Origin: Pseudomonas koreensis
GTDB taxonomy: Bacteria; Pseudomonadota; Gammaproteobacteria; Pseudomonadales; Pseudomonadaceae
DNA: 64,000 nucleotides
NCBI RefSeq assembly: GCF_025447595.1
Contig: NZ_JAOEJU010000003.1
Span: forward strand, 1-64,000
Reading direction: 5' to 3'
This document shows positions 49,771 to 58,336 of the stretch, one piece after another. A program made the position numbers and the translations under genes. Each line of letters opens with the position of its first letter. The stretch's first letter is position 1. The notes beneath the pieces were generated by a model. That model saw only the letters and a list, made by a program, of their open reading frames with translations. It had not been told where the DNA came from and searched no databases.

Positions 49771-50856
49771 ATGGGCCAACCAATAGCCATTGAAGTGCGT
49801 AACGTATCCAAGCGGTATTCTGATGATCCTGGCTTGGCGCCAGCCCTTGACAACGTGTCGGTGAACATCGCCGACAACGAGTTCTTCACCCTGCTCGGCC
49901 CTTCGGGCTGCGGCAAGACCACCCTGCTGCGCACCATCGCCGGTTTCGAACACGTCAGCGACGGCGAGATCCGTCTGGCGGGCGAAACGGTCAATCACCT
50001 GCCACCGTTCAAGCGTCGGGTCAACACGGTGTTCCAGAGTTACGCGCTGTTTCCGCACATGAGTGTCGCGCAGAATATCGCCTTCGGGCTCGAGATGCAG
50101 GGTCTTGATCGCAAGACGATTCCAGGACGGGTCGACGAGATGCTCGCGCTGGTGCAGATGGAGCACCTGGCCGGGCGCAAACCGGCGGAATTGTCCGGCG
50201 GCCAGCAGCAGCGCGTGGCTCTGGCCCGGGCCCTGGCGCCGAAGCCCAAAGTGCTGTTGCTGGATGAGCCGCTGTCGGCGCTGGACCTGAAGCTGCGCAA
50301 GGAAATGCAGGTCGAACTCAAGCGAGTGCAGCAGGAAGCCGGCATTACTTTCATCTTCGTCACCCACGATCAGGAAGAAGCCCTGACCCTGTCCGACCGG
50401 ATCGCGGTGATGTCCGCCGGCAAGATCCTGCAGATCGGCACCCCGACCGATATCTATGAACGTCCGCAGCATCGTTTCGTCGCCCAGTTCATCGGCGATA
50501 TCAATTTCCTCCCCGGTCAGCTCAAGCGCGGCGAGCACAACGAAAACATCTTCGTGCCCAACGGCATGCCGGTGGAAATCCCCTGTCCGCCCCAAGGCGT
50601 CAATGGCAGCAGCGTGCAACTGGCGTTTCGTCCCGAGCGTTCGCAACTGGTCGCGGCGGATCAGCCCCATCATCTGCGCGGGGTGATCGAGGCCGTGCTG
50701 TATGTGGGCACCGCGACGCTGTATCAGTGCCGTTTGAACAACGACATCAAAGTCATGCTGCGGGAAAACAACGAAGGCCTGAACCGTGGTCGCGCGGTCG
50801 GCGAGCGCGTGGCGGTACACCTGCCGCCCCAGGCCTGCCTGCTGATGGAGGCCTGA
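49771..50856 (+). CDS. Polyamine-type ABC transporter ATPase
   Basis: A 361-residue ATPase of the PotA/PotG class. Walker A is GPSGCGKT (43-50), the signature is LSGGQQQRVALARAL (near 143), Walker B is LLLDEPLSALD, and the H-loop is FVTHDQEEAL. A C-terminal TOBE domain (about 285-358) follows. It energises the two permeases directly downstream. First gene of an operon of seven plus-strand genes. The substrate is probably not simply putrescine or spermidine given the hydrolase genes that follow. Confidence 0.93.
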   Translation: MGQPIAIEVRNVSKRYSDDPGLAPALDNVSVNIADNEFFTLLGPSGCGKTTLLRTIAGFEHVSDGEIRLAGETVNHLPPFKRRVNTVFQSYALFPHMSVAQNIAFGLEMQGLDRKTIPGRVDEMLALVQMEHLAGRKPAELSGGQQQRVALARALAPKPKVLLLDEPLSALDLKLRKEMQVELKRVQQEAGITFIFVTHDQEEALTLSDRIAVMSAGKILQIGTPTDIYERPQHRFVAQFIGDINFLPGQLKRGEHNENIFVPNGMPVEIPCPPQGVNGSSVQLAFRPERSQLVAADQPHHLRGVIEAVLYVGTATLYQCRLNNDIKVMLRENNEGLNRGRAVGERVAVHLPPQACLLMEA

Positions 50857-50857
50857 G

Positions 50858-51775
50858 ATGAGCGTCAGCAGCACTTCCCCCTCCCTCAACCGTGCGCTGT
50901 TGCTCAGCCCGGTGGTGTTGACCCTGCTCGCCCTGATCGCCATTCCGCTGGGGATCATGGGCTACATCAGCCTGCTGCCGCGCAACACTTACGGCGGTGT
51001 CGACTGGCAGGCCCAATGGCAACTGCAGAGCTACGTTCAGCTGTTTTTCCAGGAAGGTTTCGACGGTGAACTGGAGCTGAACTGGGTCTACGCCCAAGCG
51101 CTGTTGCGCTCGGTGTTCCAGGCCGGCGGCACCACCGTGCTGTGCTTTCTGTTCGGGTTTCCGGTGGCGTTGTGGATGTCGAGCCTGACCCCGCGCCGAC
51201 GCAACCTGATGGTGTTGCTCATCACCATTCCGTTCTGGACCAACCTGCTGATCCGCAACTACGCGTGGCTGATCATCCTGCGCGAACAGGGCTGGGTCGC
51301 CCAAAGCCTTAACGCGCTGTTCCCGAGTGCCGGCGGCATCACCCTGCTCTACAACGACTTCGCCGTCAGCGTCGGTCTGGTCTACAGCTTCCTGCCGTTC
51401 ATGATTCTGCCGATCTACTCGACCCTGGAAAAACTCGACTGGCGTCTAGTGGAAGCCGCCTATGACCTGGGCGCCAACCGCTGGCACGCGCTGCGCCGGA
51501 TCATCCTGCCGCTGTCGATGCCCGGCGTGATTGCCGGCGCGTTGCTGGTGTTCGTGCCGAGCCTCGGCGCCTTCATCACCCCGGCGATTCTCGGCGGCGG
51601 CAAGACCCTGATGATCGGCAACCTGATCCAGCAACAGTTCGGCACCGCGCGCAACTGGCCGCTGGGCAGTTCGCTGTCGTTCCTGCTGCTGGGGATTCTG
51701 CTGTTGTCGCTGGTGCTCTACGCCCTCTACAGCCGCAGCGCGGCGAAAACCCTGAACCGGGGAGCGAAAGCATGA
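50858..51775 (+). CDS. Polyamine-type ABC transporter permease (PotB-like)
   Basis: A 305-residue permease with six membrane helices and the EAA loop VEAAYDLGANRWHALRRIILPLSMPG (from residue 202, given here in shortened form by its start VEAAYDLGA). It is PotB/PotH-like. It starts one base after the ATPase gene ends and overlaps the next permease gene by 4 bases. Confidence 0.92.
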   Translation: MSVSSTSPSLNRALLLSPVVLTLLALIAIPLGIMGYISLLPRNTYGGVDWQAQWQLQSYVQLFFQEGFDGELELNWVYAQALLRSVFQAGGTTVLCFLFGFPVALWMSSLTPRRRNLMVLLITIPFWTNLLIRNYAWLIILREQGWVAQSLNALFPSAGGITLLYNDFAVSVGLVYSFLPFMILPIYSTLEKLDWRLVEAAYDLGANRWHALRRIILPLSMPGVIAGALLVFVPSLGAFITPAILGGGKTLMIGNLIQQQFGTARNWPLGSSLSFLLLGILLLSLVLYALYSRSAAKTLNRGAKA

Positions 51776-52560
51776 TCTCTCTGCACCTGAAAAAACTCCC
51801 GGCGACCCGGGAAATCAGCCTGCTGATCCTCGCCTATCTGTACGTGCCGATCCTGGTGTTGATCGCCTACAGCTTCAACGCCAACCGCTCGGCGACGGTG
51901 TGGACCGAGTTCTCGTTCGCCTGGTACGGGCGGATCCTGGCCAACCCGTCGATCCAGACGGCGGCGCTGAACTCGATCATCGTCGCGACCATCGCCACGG
52001 TGTGCGCCACGGCCATCGCATTGCTCGCGGCGCTGGCAACTTACCGGCCGTTCTACGGACAGAAAATGGTCGAAGGCGGGATCAACCTGCCGCTGATCCT
52101 GCCGGAGATCGTCACCGCCGTGGCCACCCTGCTGCTGTTCATGGCGCTGGGGATCAAGCTCGGACTGATGACGGTGATCGTCGCGCACATCGGCTTCTGC
52201 ATTCCGTTCGCCTACCTGCCGATCCGCGCACGCCTGAACGATCTGGACAAGAGCCTGCTGGAGGCCGCCAACGATCTGTACGCCAACCCGTGGCAAGTGT
52301 TCCGCCGCGTGACCTTGCCGCTGTTGTGGCCGGCGGTGTTGTCCGGTTCGGTGCTGGCGTTCGTGGTCAGCCTCGACGATTTCATCATGACCTTCTTTGT
52401 CGCCGGCCCCGGTTCGACCACGTTGCCGGTGTACATCTTCTCGGCAATCAAGGCCGGCGTGACGCCGGAGATCAACGCGATCTCGACCCTGATGCTGGTG
52501 ATTTCCATCGTGCTCGTGGTGCTGGCCTTCTGGCTTGGCCAACGCGGCAAACAACAATAA
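51772..52560 (+). CDS. Polyamine-type ABC transporter permease (PotC-like)
   Basis: A 262-residue permease with six membrane helices, an EAA loop (LLEAANDLYANPWQVFRRV near 160) and the VSLDDFIMTFFVAGPG segment near 200 typical of PotC/PotI. It forms the channel with the preceding permease. The ATG overlaps that gene by 4 bases, and 18 bases separate it from the binding-protein gene. Confidence 0.92.
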   Translation: MISLHLKKLPATREISLLILAYLYVPILVLIAYSFNANRSATVWTEFSFAWYGRILANPSIQTAALNSIIVATIATVCATAIALLAALATYRPFYGQKMVEGGINLPLILPEIVTAVATLLLFMALGIKLGLMTVIVAHIGFCIPFAYLPIRARLNDLDKSLLEAANDLYANPWQVFRRVTLPLLWPAVLSGSVLAFVVSLDDFIMTFFVAGPGSTTLPVYIFSAIKAGVTPEINAISTLMLVISIVLVVLAFWLGQRGKQQ

Positions 52561-52578
52561 ACCTGGAGCGCTCTGTTC

Positions 52579-53631
52579 ATGAAAACCAAAAGCATGCGTT
52601 TGGCTATTTCCGGTCTGGCCCTGAGTTGTTTCACCGCGTTCAGCGCCCACGCCGCCGAGCCCAAGGAATTGTTCTTCTACAACTGGACCGATTACTACCC
52701 GGTGGACCTGCTGGCCAAGTTCGAAAAGGAGACCGGGATCAAGGTCACCATGGACGGCTATGACAGCAACGAAACCCTGCTCGCCAAGTTGCAGGCCGGC
52801 GGCGCGGCGTATGACGTGATCGTGCCGTCGCAGTCGATCATGCAGACGCTGATCAAGCAGGACCTGCTGCTGGAAATCGACGCCCCGACCCTGAACAACT
52901 TCCAGTACGTCAAAGGCCCGTTCCGCGACCCGAGCTTCGATCCGGGCCGCAAGTTCTCGGCGCCGTACCTGTGGGGCACCACCGGTTTTTCCTATGACAG
53001 CGCCCGGGTACCGGGCGGCAAACTCGATGATTCGTGGAAAGAGTTCTTCGAACCGCGCAAGGAGCTGCAAGGCCAGCTCGCCGCCCTCGACACCTCCAGC
53101 AGCGTGATCAACGCCGCCAGCCATTACCTGAACGTCGACGAATGCACGGAAAACCCGCAGGACGCCAAGCGCATCCTCGAGCTGCTGCAAAAGCAGAAAC
53201 CGTTTTTGAAGATGTACAGCTCCGACAACACCGTCGACCGCATGGCCTCGGGCGAAGTGATCATGATGCAGAACTGGAACGGCTCGACAGCGCGAGCCAC
53301 CTTGCAGAAGAGCACCATCAAGTACGTGTACCCGAAAGAAGGCCTGGCGATGTTCCAGGACAACTTCGCCGTACCGAAGAGCGCGCCGCATCCGGGCAAC
53401 GCGAAAATCTTTATCGACTGGATGATGAAACCCGAGAACGCGGCGGCCGTGTCCAACGCGATTGCCTATGCCAACGGGATTCAGAGCGATCAGTTGCTGG
53501 ATGCGAAATGGAAGGTCATGGACGCGATCAACATGCCCGAGGAATACGCCTCGCGGCTGCGGCCGGAGAAGGAATGCAGCAACAAGGCGCGGGAGCTGCA
53601 GGATCGGATCTGGTCGAAGCTTAAGGGCTGA
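52579..53631 (+). CDS. Polyamine-type periplasmic binding protein (PotD-like)
   Basis: A 350-residue protein with a signal peptide (about 1-25) and the PotD/PotF fold: LFFYNWTDYYPVDLLAKFEKE (from residue 30) and YDVIVPSQSIMQTL (near 76) line the ligand cleft. Trp33 and Asp35 in the NWTDY motif are of the type that bind amino groups, so a cationic or amine-bearing ligand is likely. The GGA of CTGGAGCGC lies 15 bases before the ATG. It completes the ABC importer. Confidence 0.92.
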   Translation: MKTKSMRLAISGLALSCFTAFSAHAAEPKELFFYNWTDYYPVDLLAKFEKETGIKVTMDGYDSNETLLAKLQAGGAAYDVIVPSQSIMQTLIKQDLLLEIDAPTLNNFQYVKGPFRDPSFDPGRKFSAPYLWGTTGFSYDSARVPGGKLDDSWKEFFEPRKELQGQLAALDTSSSVINAASHYLNVDECTENPQDAKRILELLQKQKPFLKMYSSDNTVDRMASGEVIMMQNWNGSTARATLQKSTIKYVYPKEGLAMFQDNFAVPKSAPHPGNAKIFIDWMMKPENAAAVSNAIAYANGIQSDQLLDAKWKVMDAINMPEEYASRLRPEKECSNKARELQDRIWSKLKG

Positions 53632-53662
53632 TCGCCTGACTTGAGACCGCGTCGCGGCCATC

Positions 53663-53731
53663 GCGAGCAAGCTCGCTCCCACATTGGATCTGTGATCGAC
53701 ACCCATACCCTGTGGGAGCGAGCTTGCTCGC
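53663..53731. repeat. REP pair between binding protein and first amidohydrolase genes
   Basis: Inverted REP copies with a 27-base spacer, splitting the cluster into transport and enzyme halves; may reduce read-through. Confidence 0.95.
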
Positions 53732-53781
53732 GAAGAGGCTAGCCAAGGCAACACAAAATCAAAGATCTGAATGAGGTTTGT

Positions 53782-54978
53782 ATGTCCCACCCCCGCTGGC
53801 TTAGAAACATCCGCCCCTACGGCGCTTCCGCCGAAGACCTGCTGATCGAAAACGGCAAGTTCACCCAACGCCGCTTAGCCTCCAGCACCCCGCTGGCCGC
53901 CACCGACATCGACGGCCAGAACCAGCTCCTGACCGCCCCGCTGGTGGAAAGCCACGTCCACCTCGACAAGACCCTGTACGGCCAACCCTGGCGCCCAAAC
54001 AGCGCCGGCCCGACGCTCAAGGATTACATCAGCAACGAGCGCCGCGTCCTGCGTGAAGTCAAAGCGCCGATCGCCGAACGCGCCGGCGCCCTGCTGGAAA
54101 ACTGCATCGCCCGGGGTTCGCTGATAATGCGCTGCCACGTGGACATTGACCCGGAATTCGGCCTGCGTCACGTCGAGGCCATGCAGCAACTGCGCGAGCG
54201 CTATAACGACCTGATCGACCTGCAACTGGTGGTGTTCCCGCAAACCGGCCTGATCAGCCGCCCCGGCACCGCCGAACTGATGCGCGAAGCCATGGCCCTG
54301 GGCGTGGAAAACGTCGGCGGGCTAGACCCCTGCGGCATCGACAATGACCCGATCGCGCAACTGGACTTCGTGTTCAAACTGGCCAGTGAATTCCAGCGCG
54401 GCGTCGATATTCACCTGCATGACAAAGGTGAACTGGGTCTGTGGCAGATCGCCCGGATCGCCGATTACACCGAGCGTTTCAACCTGCAGAACCGGGTGAT
54501 GATCAGCCACGCCTATTGCCTCGGCATGCTGCCGTGGAGTCAGGTCAAACCGGTCGCCGAACGCCTCGCGGCGCTGGGCATTTCGCTGATGAGTTCGGCG
54601 CCGGCCGACTGCGCGGTTCCGCCGTTTCTGGCGCTGCGTGAGACCGGCGTCAACGTGTGCCTCGGTTCCGACGGCATCCGCGATGCGTGGTCGCCGATGG
54701 GCAATGGCGACATGCTCGAACGGGCGATGCTGCTGGCGTTCCGTTTCGACCTGGGCAAGGACGAAGAACTGGCAGCGGCATTCGACGCGGCGACGGTCAA
54801 CGGCGCGCGCGCATTGGGAATGACGGATTACGGTTTCGGTATCGGCCGGTCCGCGGATTTTCTGCTGATGCCGGTCGAAACCCTCGGAGAAGCCGTGGTA
54901 GCGCGCCCCGTGCGTCAGGTCTATCGCGGCGGCGAACTGATCGCCAGCGGCGGTCGCTTGCTGGGCAGCCGTCTGTGA
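53782..54978 (+). CDS. Cytosine-deaminase-like amidohydrolase
   Basis: A 398-residue metal-dependent hydrolase of the COG0402/CodA type. Metal ligands are in place: VESHVHLDK (His58, His60), His211 and His213 in DIHLHDKGE, His243 in ISHAYCLG, and Asp297 in GSDGIRDAWSP. CodA-like enzymes deaminate or hydrolyse cyclic amidines and N-heterocycles (cytosine, creatinine, triazines). The exact substrate is unknown. It overlaps the second hydrolase gene by 4 bases (GTGA), so the two are made together. Confidence 0.85.
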   Translation: MSHPRWLRNIRPYGASAEDLLIENGKFTQRRLASSTPLAATDIDGQNQLLTAPLVESHVHLDKTLYGQPWRPNSAGPTLKDYISNERRVLREVKAPIAERAGALLENCIARGSLIMRCHVDIDPEFGLRHVEAMQQLRERYNDLIDLQLVVFPQTGLISRPGTAELMREAMALGVENVGGLDPCGIDNDPIAQLDFVFKLASEFQRGVDIHLHDKGELGLWQIARIADYTERFNLQNRVMISHAYCLGMLPWSQVKPVAERLAALGISLMSSAPADCAVPPFLALRETGVNVCLGSDGIRDAWSPMGNGDMLERAMLLAFRFDLGKDEELAAAFDAATVNGARALGMTDYGFGIGRSADFLLMPVETLGEAVVARPVRQVYRGGELIASGGRLLGSRL

Positions 54979-56462
54979 AACGGATCGGCCTGAAGGCCGG
55001 TTGCGTGGTCGGCTTCGACGGCACGCGACATGTGCTGTGGCGCGACGGCGAAGTGGTGTTCGCCGGTTCACGGATCGAGTTTGTCGGACGCGGTTACCAA
55101 GGGCCGGTGGATCAGTGGATCGACTACGGCAATGCGCTGATCGGCCCCGGTTTTATCGATCTCGACGCCCTCGGCGATCTCGATTCCACCGTGCTGACCC
55201 TGGACAACGGCGACGAGCGCGCCATGGGCCGGATGTGGTCGGCGGAATATCTGGCGGCCGGCCCGCGTGAGTCGTTCAACCCGGAAGAAGAAGTCTTCAA
55301 ATATCGCTACGCCTTCACCCAGTTGATCCGCAACGGCATCACCACGGCGATGCCGATCACCTCGATGTATTACCGAGAATGGGCGGAGACCTACGACGAA
55401 TTTGCGGCCGTCGCCGATGTTGCCGGCGCGCTAGGACTACGTACCTATCTCGGCCCGTGTTACATGAGCGGCATGAGTTACTGGCGCAGCAATGGCAGTC
55501 TCGCCCATCACTGGGATGAAGGCCGGGGCCTGGCCGGACTCGATGCCGCTGAACGTTTTTTCAAGGATTTCGATGGCGCGCACGCCGGGTTGATTCGCGG
55601 TGCACTGCTGCCGGATCGCATCCAGACCTGCACCCCGGCGTTGTTGTTACGCACTGCTGCTCTCAGTCACGAACTGAACGCACCGATGCGCCTGCATTGT
55701 TGCCAGGCCCTCGGCGAGGTCGCGATGGTCGAACAATTGCGCGGCACCTCGCCCCTGGGCTGGTTGCAGCGACTCGATCTGCTTACCCCGCGCAGCCTGT
55801 TGCCCCACGGCATCTACACCTCGGGGGACGACGATCTGCAACGGGTCATCGACGGCGGCGCGAGCCTGGTGCACTGCCCGCTGGTGTTCGCCCGCGATGG
55901 CGAGGCACTGAATTCGTTCGGCCGCTATCGCGCCAAAGGCATCAACTTCGCCCTCGGCACCGACACCTGGCCGGCGGACCTGCTGGAAAACATGCGCCAC
56001 GGTCTGAACATCGCCCGCTTGATGGAGGGCGGCTCGGCACTGACCAGCAGCCTCGATATGTACAACGCCGCCACCCTCGGCGGCGCCAAGGCGTTAGGCC
56101 GTGACGATCTCGGTCGCCTGGCCCCCGGCGCCAAGGCTGATATCACTGTGTTCAGCCTGCGCGGCCTGCACCTGGGCCCACTGTTCGATCCGCTGAAAAA
56201 CCTGTTGCTGGCCGGGCGCGGCGACGATTGCATCGCCAGTTACATCGACGGTCGCTGCGTGATGCACGACGGTCAGGTCAACGGCGTCGACTACCCGGGC
56301 CTGCAACGTCGGGCCCAACGCCAATACGAAAAACTGATGCGCAGCCACAGCGACCGGGCTTTTGGCCGACCGGACTGGAAAACCCTGTTCCAGCCGGCCA
56401 TTCCGTTCGCCGACGACTACAGCGCCGAGGCGCCGTTGAGCGCCATCGATCCACTTCTTTAG
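54975..56462 (+). CDS. Divergent chlorohydrolase-like amidohydrolase lacking the HxH motif
   Basis: A 495-residue member of the amidohydrolase superfamily (chlorohydrolase/guanine-deaminase branch). Later metal-site residues are present (His241 in RLHCCQALGE, His278 in LPHGIYTS, Asp330 in GTDTWPAD). The first-strand HxH, expected after GPGFID, reads LDALGDLD, so both His are missing. It may therefore bind metal differently or use one site only. The GTG start at 54975 overlaps the previous stop (CTGTGA). Probably acts on the same compound as its partner or a derivative. Confidence 0.8.
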   Translation: MKRIGLKAGCVVGFDGTRHVLWRDGEVVFAGSRIEFVGRGYQGPVDQWIDYGNALIGPGFIDLDALGDLDSTVLTLDNGDERAMGRMWSAEYLAAGPRESFNPEEEVFKYRYAFTQLIRNGITTAMPITSMYYREWAETYDEFAAVADVAGALGLRTYLGPCYMSGMSYWRSNGSLAHHWDEGRGLAGLDAAERFFKDFDGAHAGLIRGALLPDRIQTCTPALLLRTAALSHELNAPMRLHCCQALGEVAMVEQLRGTSPLGWLQRLDLLTPRSLLPHGIYTSGDDDLQRVIDGGASLVHCPLVFARDGEALNSFGRYRAKGINFALGTDTWPADLLENMRHGLNIARLMEGGSALTSSLDMYNAATLGGAKALGRDDLGRLAPGAKADITVFSLRGLHLGPLFDPLKNLLLAGRGDDCIASYIDGRCVMHDGQVNGVDYPGLQRRAQRQYEKLMRSHSDRAFGRPDWKTLFQPAIPFADDYSAEAPLSAIDPLL

Positions 56463-56473
56463 AGAACACTGCC

Positions 56474-57136
56474 ATGCACAGCTTCGATTTCAGCCAACTG
56501 AGTCCACGGGAAAAGTACAAGATTCTGATCGGCAGCGTGGTGCCGCGCCCGATTGCACTGGTCACCACCATCGATGCCGAAGGCCGGGTCAACGCCGCGC
56601 CGTTCAGCTTCTTCAATGCGCTGTCGGCGGACCCGCCCATTCTCGCGCTTGGCGTCGAGAACTATGGCGACCAGAGCCCGAAGGACACCACGCGCAATAT
56701 CCAGATGAATCAGGAATTCACCGTCAACATTGTCAGCGACGCACTGGTAGAAGCCATGAACGTCTGCGCGGTGCCTTTCGCGCCGGGCTTCGATGAGCTG
56801 ACCGCAGCCGGCCTGACAGCCATCCCCGGCACCTCGGTCAAATGCCCGCGAATCGGCGAAGCACCGGTAGCGCTGGAGTGTCGGCGGATGATGGCGCTAA
56901 ACATCGGTCAGTCGCGGGAGATCATTTTTGGCGAGGTGTTGATGGCGCATGTGCGCGACGAATTGATCGACCCGAAAACCCTGTACATCGATCAATTGGG
57001 GCTGGATGCGATCGGGCGCATGGGCGGGCATGGTTATGCGCGGACCCGGGATTACTTCGATTTGCCGACCCGCTCGTTGCAAGCGTGGACGGAGGCACCG
57101 GGGGGTGGCGAGCGGTTCTGGCCTTCAGCCAAATAA
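56474..57136 (+). CDS. Flavin reductase-like FMN-binding protein
   Basis: A 220-residue split-barrel flavoprotein of the flavin reductase/DIM6-NTAB family. Signature segments are GSVVPRPIALVTTIDAEG (about 20-37), NAAPFSFFNALSADPP (near 41) and the C-terminal LGLDAIGRMGGHGYART block (near 175). Members reduce flavin for a partner monooxygenase or act as FMN oxidoreductases. No monooxygenase gene is beside it. It starts 11 bases after the second hydrolase and ends the cluster. Confidence 0.85.
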   Translation: MHSFDFSQLSPREKYKILIGSVVPRPIALVTTIDAEGRVNAAPFSFFNALSADPPILALGVENYGDQSPKDTTRNIQMNQEFTVNIVSDALVEAMNVCAVPFAPGFDELTAAGLTAIPGTSVKCPRIGEAPVALECRRMMALNIGQSREIIFGEVLMAHVRDELIDPKTLYIDQLGLDAIGRMGGHGYARTRDYFDLPTRSLQAWTEAPGGGERFWPSAK

Positions 57137-57160
57137 ATCAGCGGATGAACACATTGCCCC

Positions 57161-57266
57161 CTGTGGGAGCGAGCTTGCTCGCGAAAGCGGTGGTTCAGTC
57201 AGCATCCATGTTGAATGACAGACCGCCTTCGTCGGAACGCCGCCCGGAGCAGGCTCGCTCCCACAG
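57161..57266. repeat. REP pair with one damaged arm
   Basis: The left REP (GTGGGAGCGAGCTTGCTCGC) is intact. The spacer resembles that of the pair at 10778-10869 (AATGTTGAATGAC is shared with AATGTTGAATGAC-like sequence). The right arm is interrupted: about 15 bases (TCGGAACGCCGCCCG) replace the expected GC at the start of GCGAGCAGG. Confidence 0.9.
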
Positions 57267-57282
57267 GATTTACATCGTTTGC

Positions 57283-57942
57283 TCAGTCAGTGCCGTACTT
57301 CGGCGACCGTGGCCCGTACAGCAAGCCTGCCGGATGACCGGCCGACAGCAGTCGATTACTGGCCACGCCGGCAATCGGGTAGCCGGCATCGGTGGAGCTG
57401 TTGATGATCTGCTTCACCGCCGCGGTGATCAGCGCGCCGATCAGGCCGCCGCCACTGTTATTGCCGCCCTCCTCGCTCGACGCTCGGGCCGCACCGGTCC
57501 ACAGGGTGACGCCGGTTTTCAGGTCCACCAGTTTGGCACTGGCGGTGACGGCGGTTTCGCTGCTGATCACCATGTAGCGCGTGCCGTACTCGCTGACGGT
57601 GATGTACAGCGCCGCGTCGGCACCGAAGATTTCCTGCAGTTTGTTGGCCGGCGCCTGGTGGATGTCATCCGGCGTGGTCAGGCCGTTCTGGCGGAACGTC
57701 TCGTCGACCAACGTGATCGGCAGCACGTAATAACCGGCTTCGGCCAGCGGGAACGTCACTTGCGACAACAGGCTGTAGGACGCCTTGACGTCCGGCGAGG
57801 TGTTCAGCGGCGGCAGCACCAGAATGGATTTCGGCCGTGCTTGCTTGTACGCCGAATAGTCCACGGTCTTCGGTGCAACACAGCCACCGAGAACGGTCAG
57901 CGCCAGGCCTGCGGCCAGCAGTTTCAAGGCACGCGAGATCAT
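57283..57942 (-). CDS. DUF799 (GNA1162-type) lipoprotein
   Basis: A 219-residue lipoprotein with a lipobox LGGC at Cys21. The DUF799 domain has ARPKSILVLPPLNTSPDVKA (from about 35) and DAALYITVSEYGTRY (near 110). The Neisseria homologue GNA1162 is a surface-linked lipoprotein with a TolB-like fold suggested to work in transport. It overlaps the DUF4810 gene by 4 bases and is last in a three-gene lipoprotein operon with a CsgG-like protein, the same trio as in Neisseria. Confidence 0.88.
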   Translation of the reverse strand: MISRALKLLAAGLALTVLGGCVAPKTVDYSAYKQARPKSILVLPPLNTSPDVKASYSLLSQVTFPLAEAGYYVLPITLVDETFRQNGLTTPDDIHQAPANKLQEIFGADAALYITVSEYGTRYMVISSETAVTASAKLVDLKTGVTLWTGAARASSEEGGNNSGGGLIGALITAAVKQIINSSTDAGYPIAGVASNRLLSAGHPAGLLYGPRSPKYGTD

Positions 57943-58307
57943 TTGGCGTCTCCGGTCTTGGCGTTCTTGAGCAGAAAATCCATATAGGTGCCGGACTCGG
58001 GGAACAGAGTCTTCTCGGTGCGCAATTGCTGCACCATCTGATCATCCTTGCCCATGCTCAGGTACAGCAAACCGAGGTGGGCGTGGTAACCCGGCGGAAC
58101 GGGCTTGCCACTGGCGCGGATCTTTTGCAGATCGGCTTCCAGCGCTTCGGCCTGGGCTTCTTTCGGCGTTTCGCTTTTGAAGTATTCGTAGACTTGTGGC
58201 TGGTAGCCTTCCCACTGATACAGGGTTTGCGGGCTGCTGCAACCGGCCAGCGAGGCGCAGGCAGCCAGCATCAGGGCCATCAATGGCCGAGACAGTGTCA
58301 GATTCAT
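57939..58307 (-). CDS. DUF4810 lipoprotein
   Basis: A 122-residue lipoprotein with lipobox LAGC at Cys23. The mature part starts SSPQTLYQWEGYQPQVYEY, the hallmark of DUF4810, and includes a short TPR-like helical stretch (YHAHLGLLYLSMGKDDQMV). Function is unknown; it is consistently located between CsgG-like and DUF799 genes. It overlaps the DUF799 gene by 4 bases. Confidence 0.88.
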   Translation of the reverse strand: MNLTLSRPLMALMLAACASLAGCSSPQTLYQWEGYQPQVYEYFKSETPKEAQAEALEADLQKIRASGKPVPPGYHAHLGLLYLSMGKDDQMVQQLRTEKTLFPESGTYMDFLLKNAKTGDAK

Positions 58308-58336
58308 GGTGTGTTGCTCCTTGCGATGGGCGTCTA

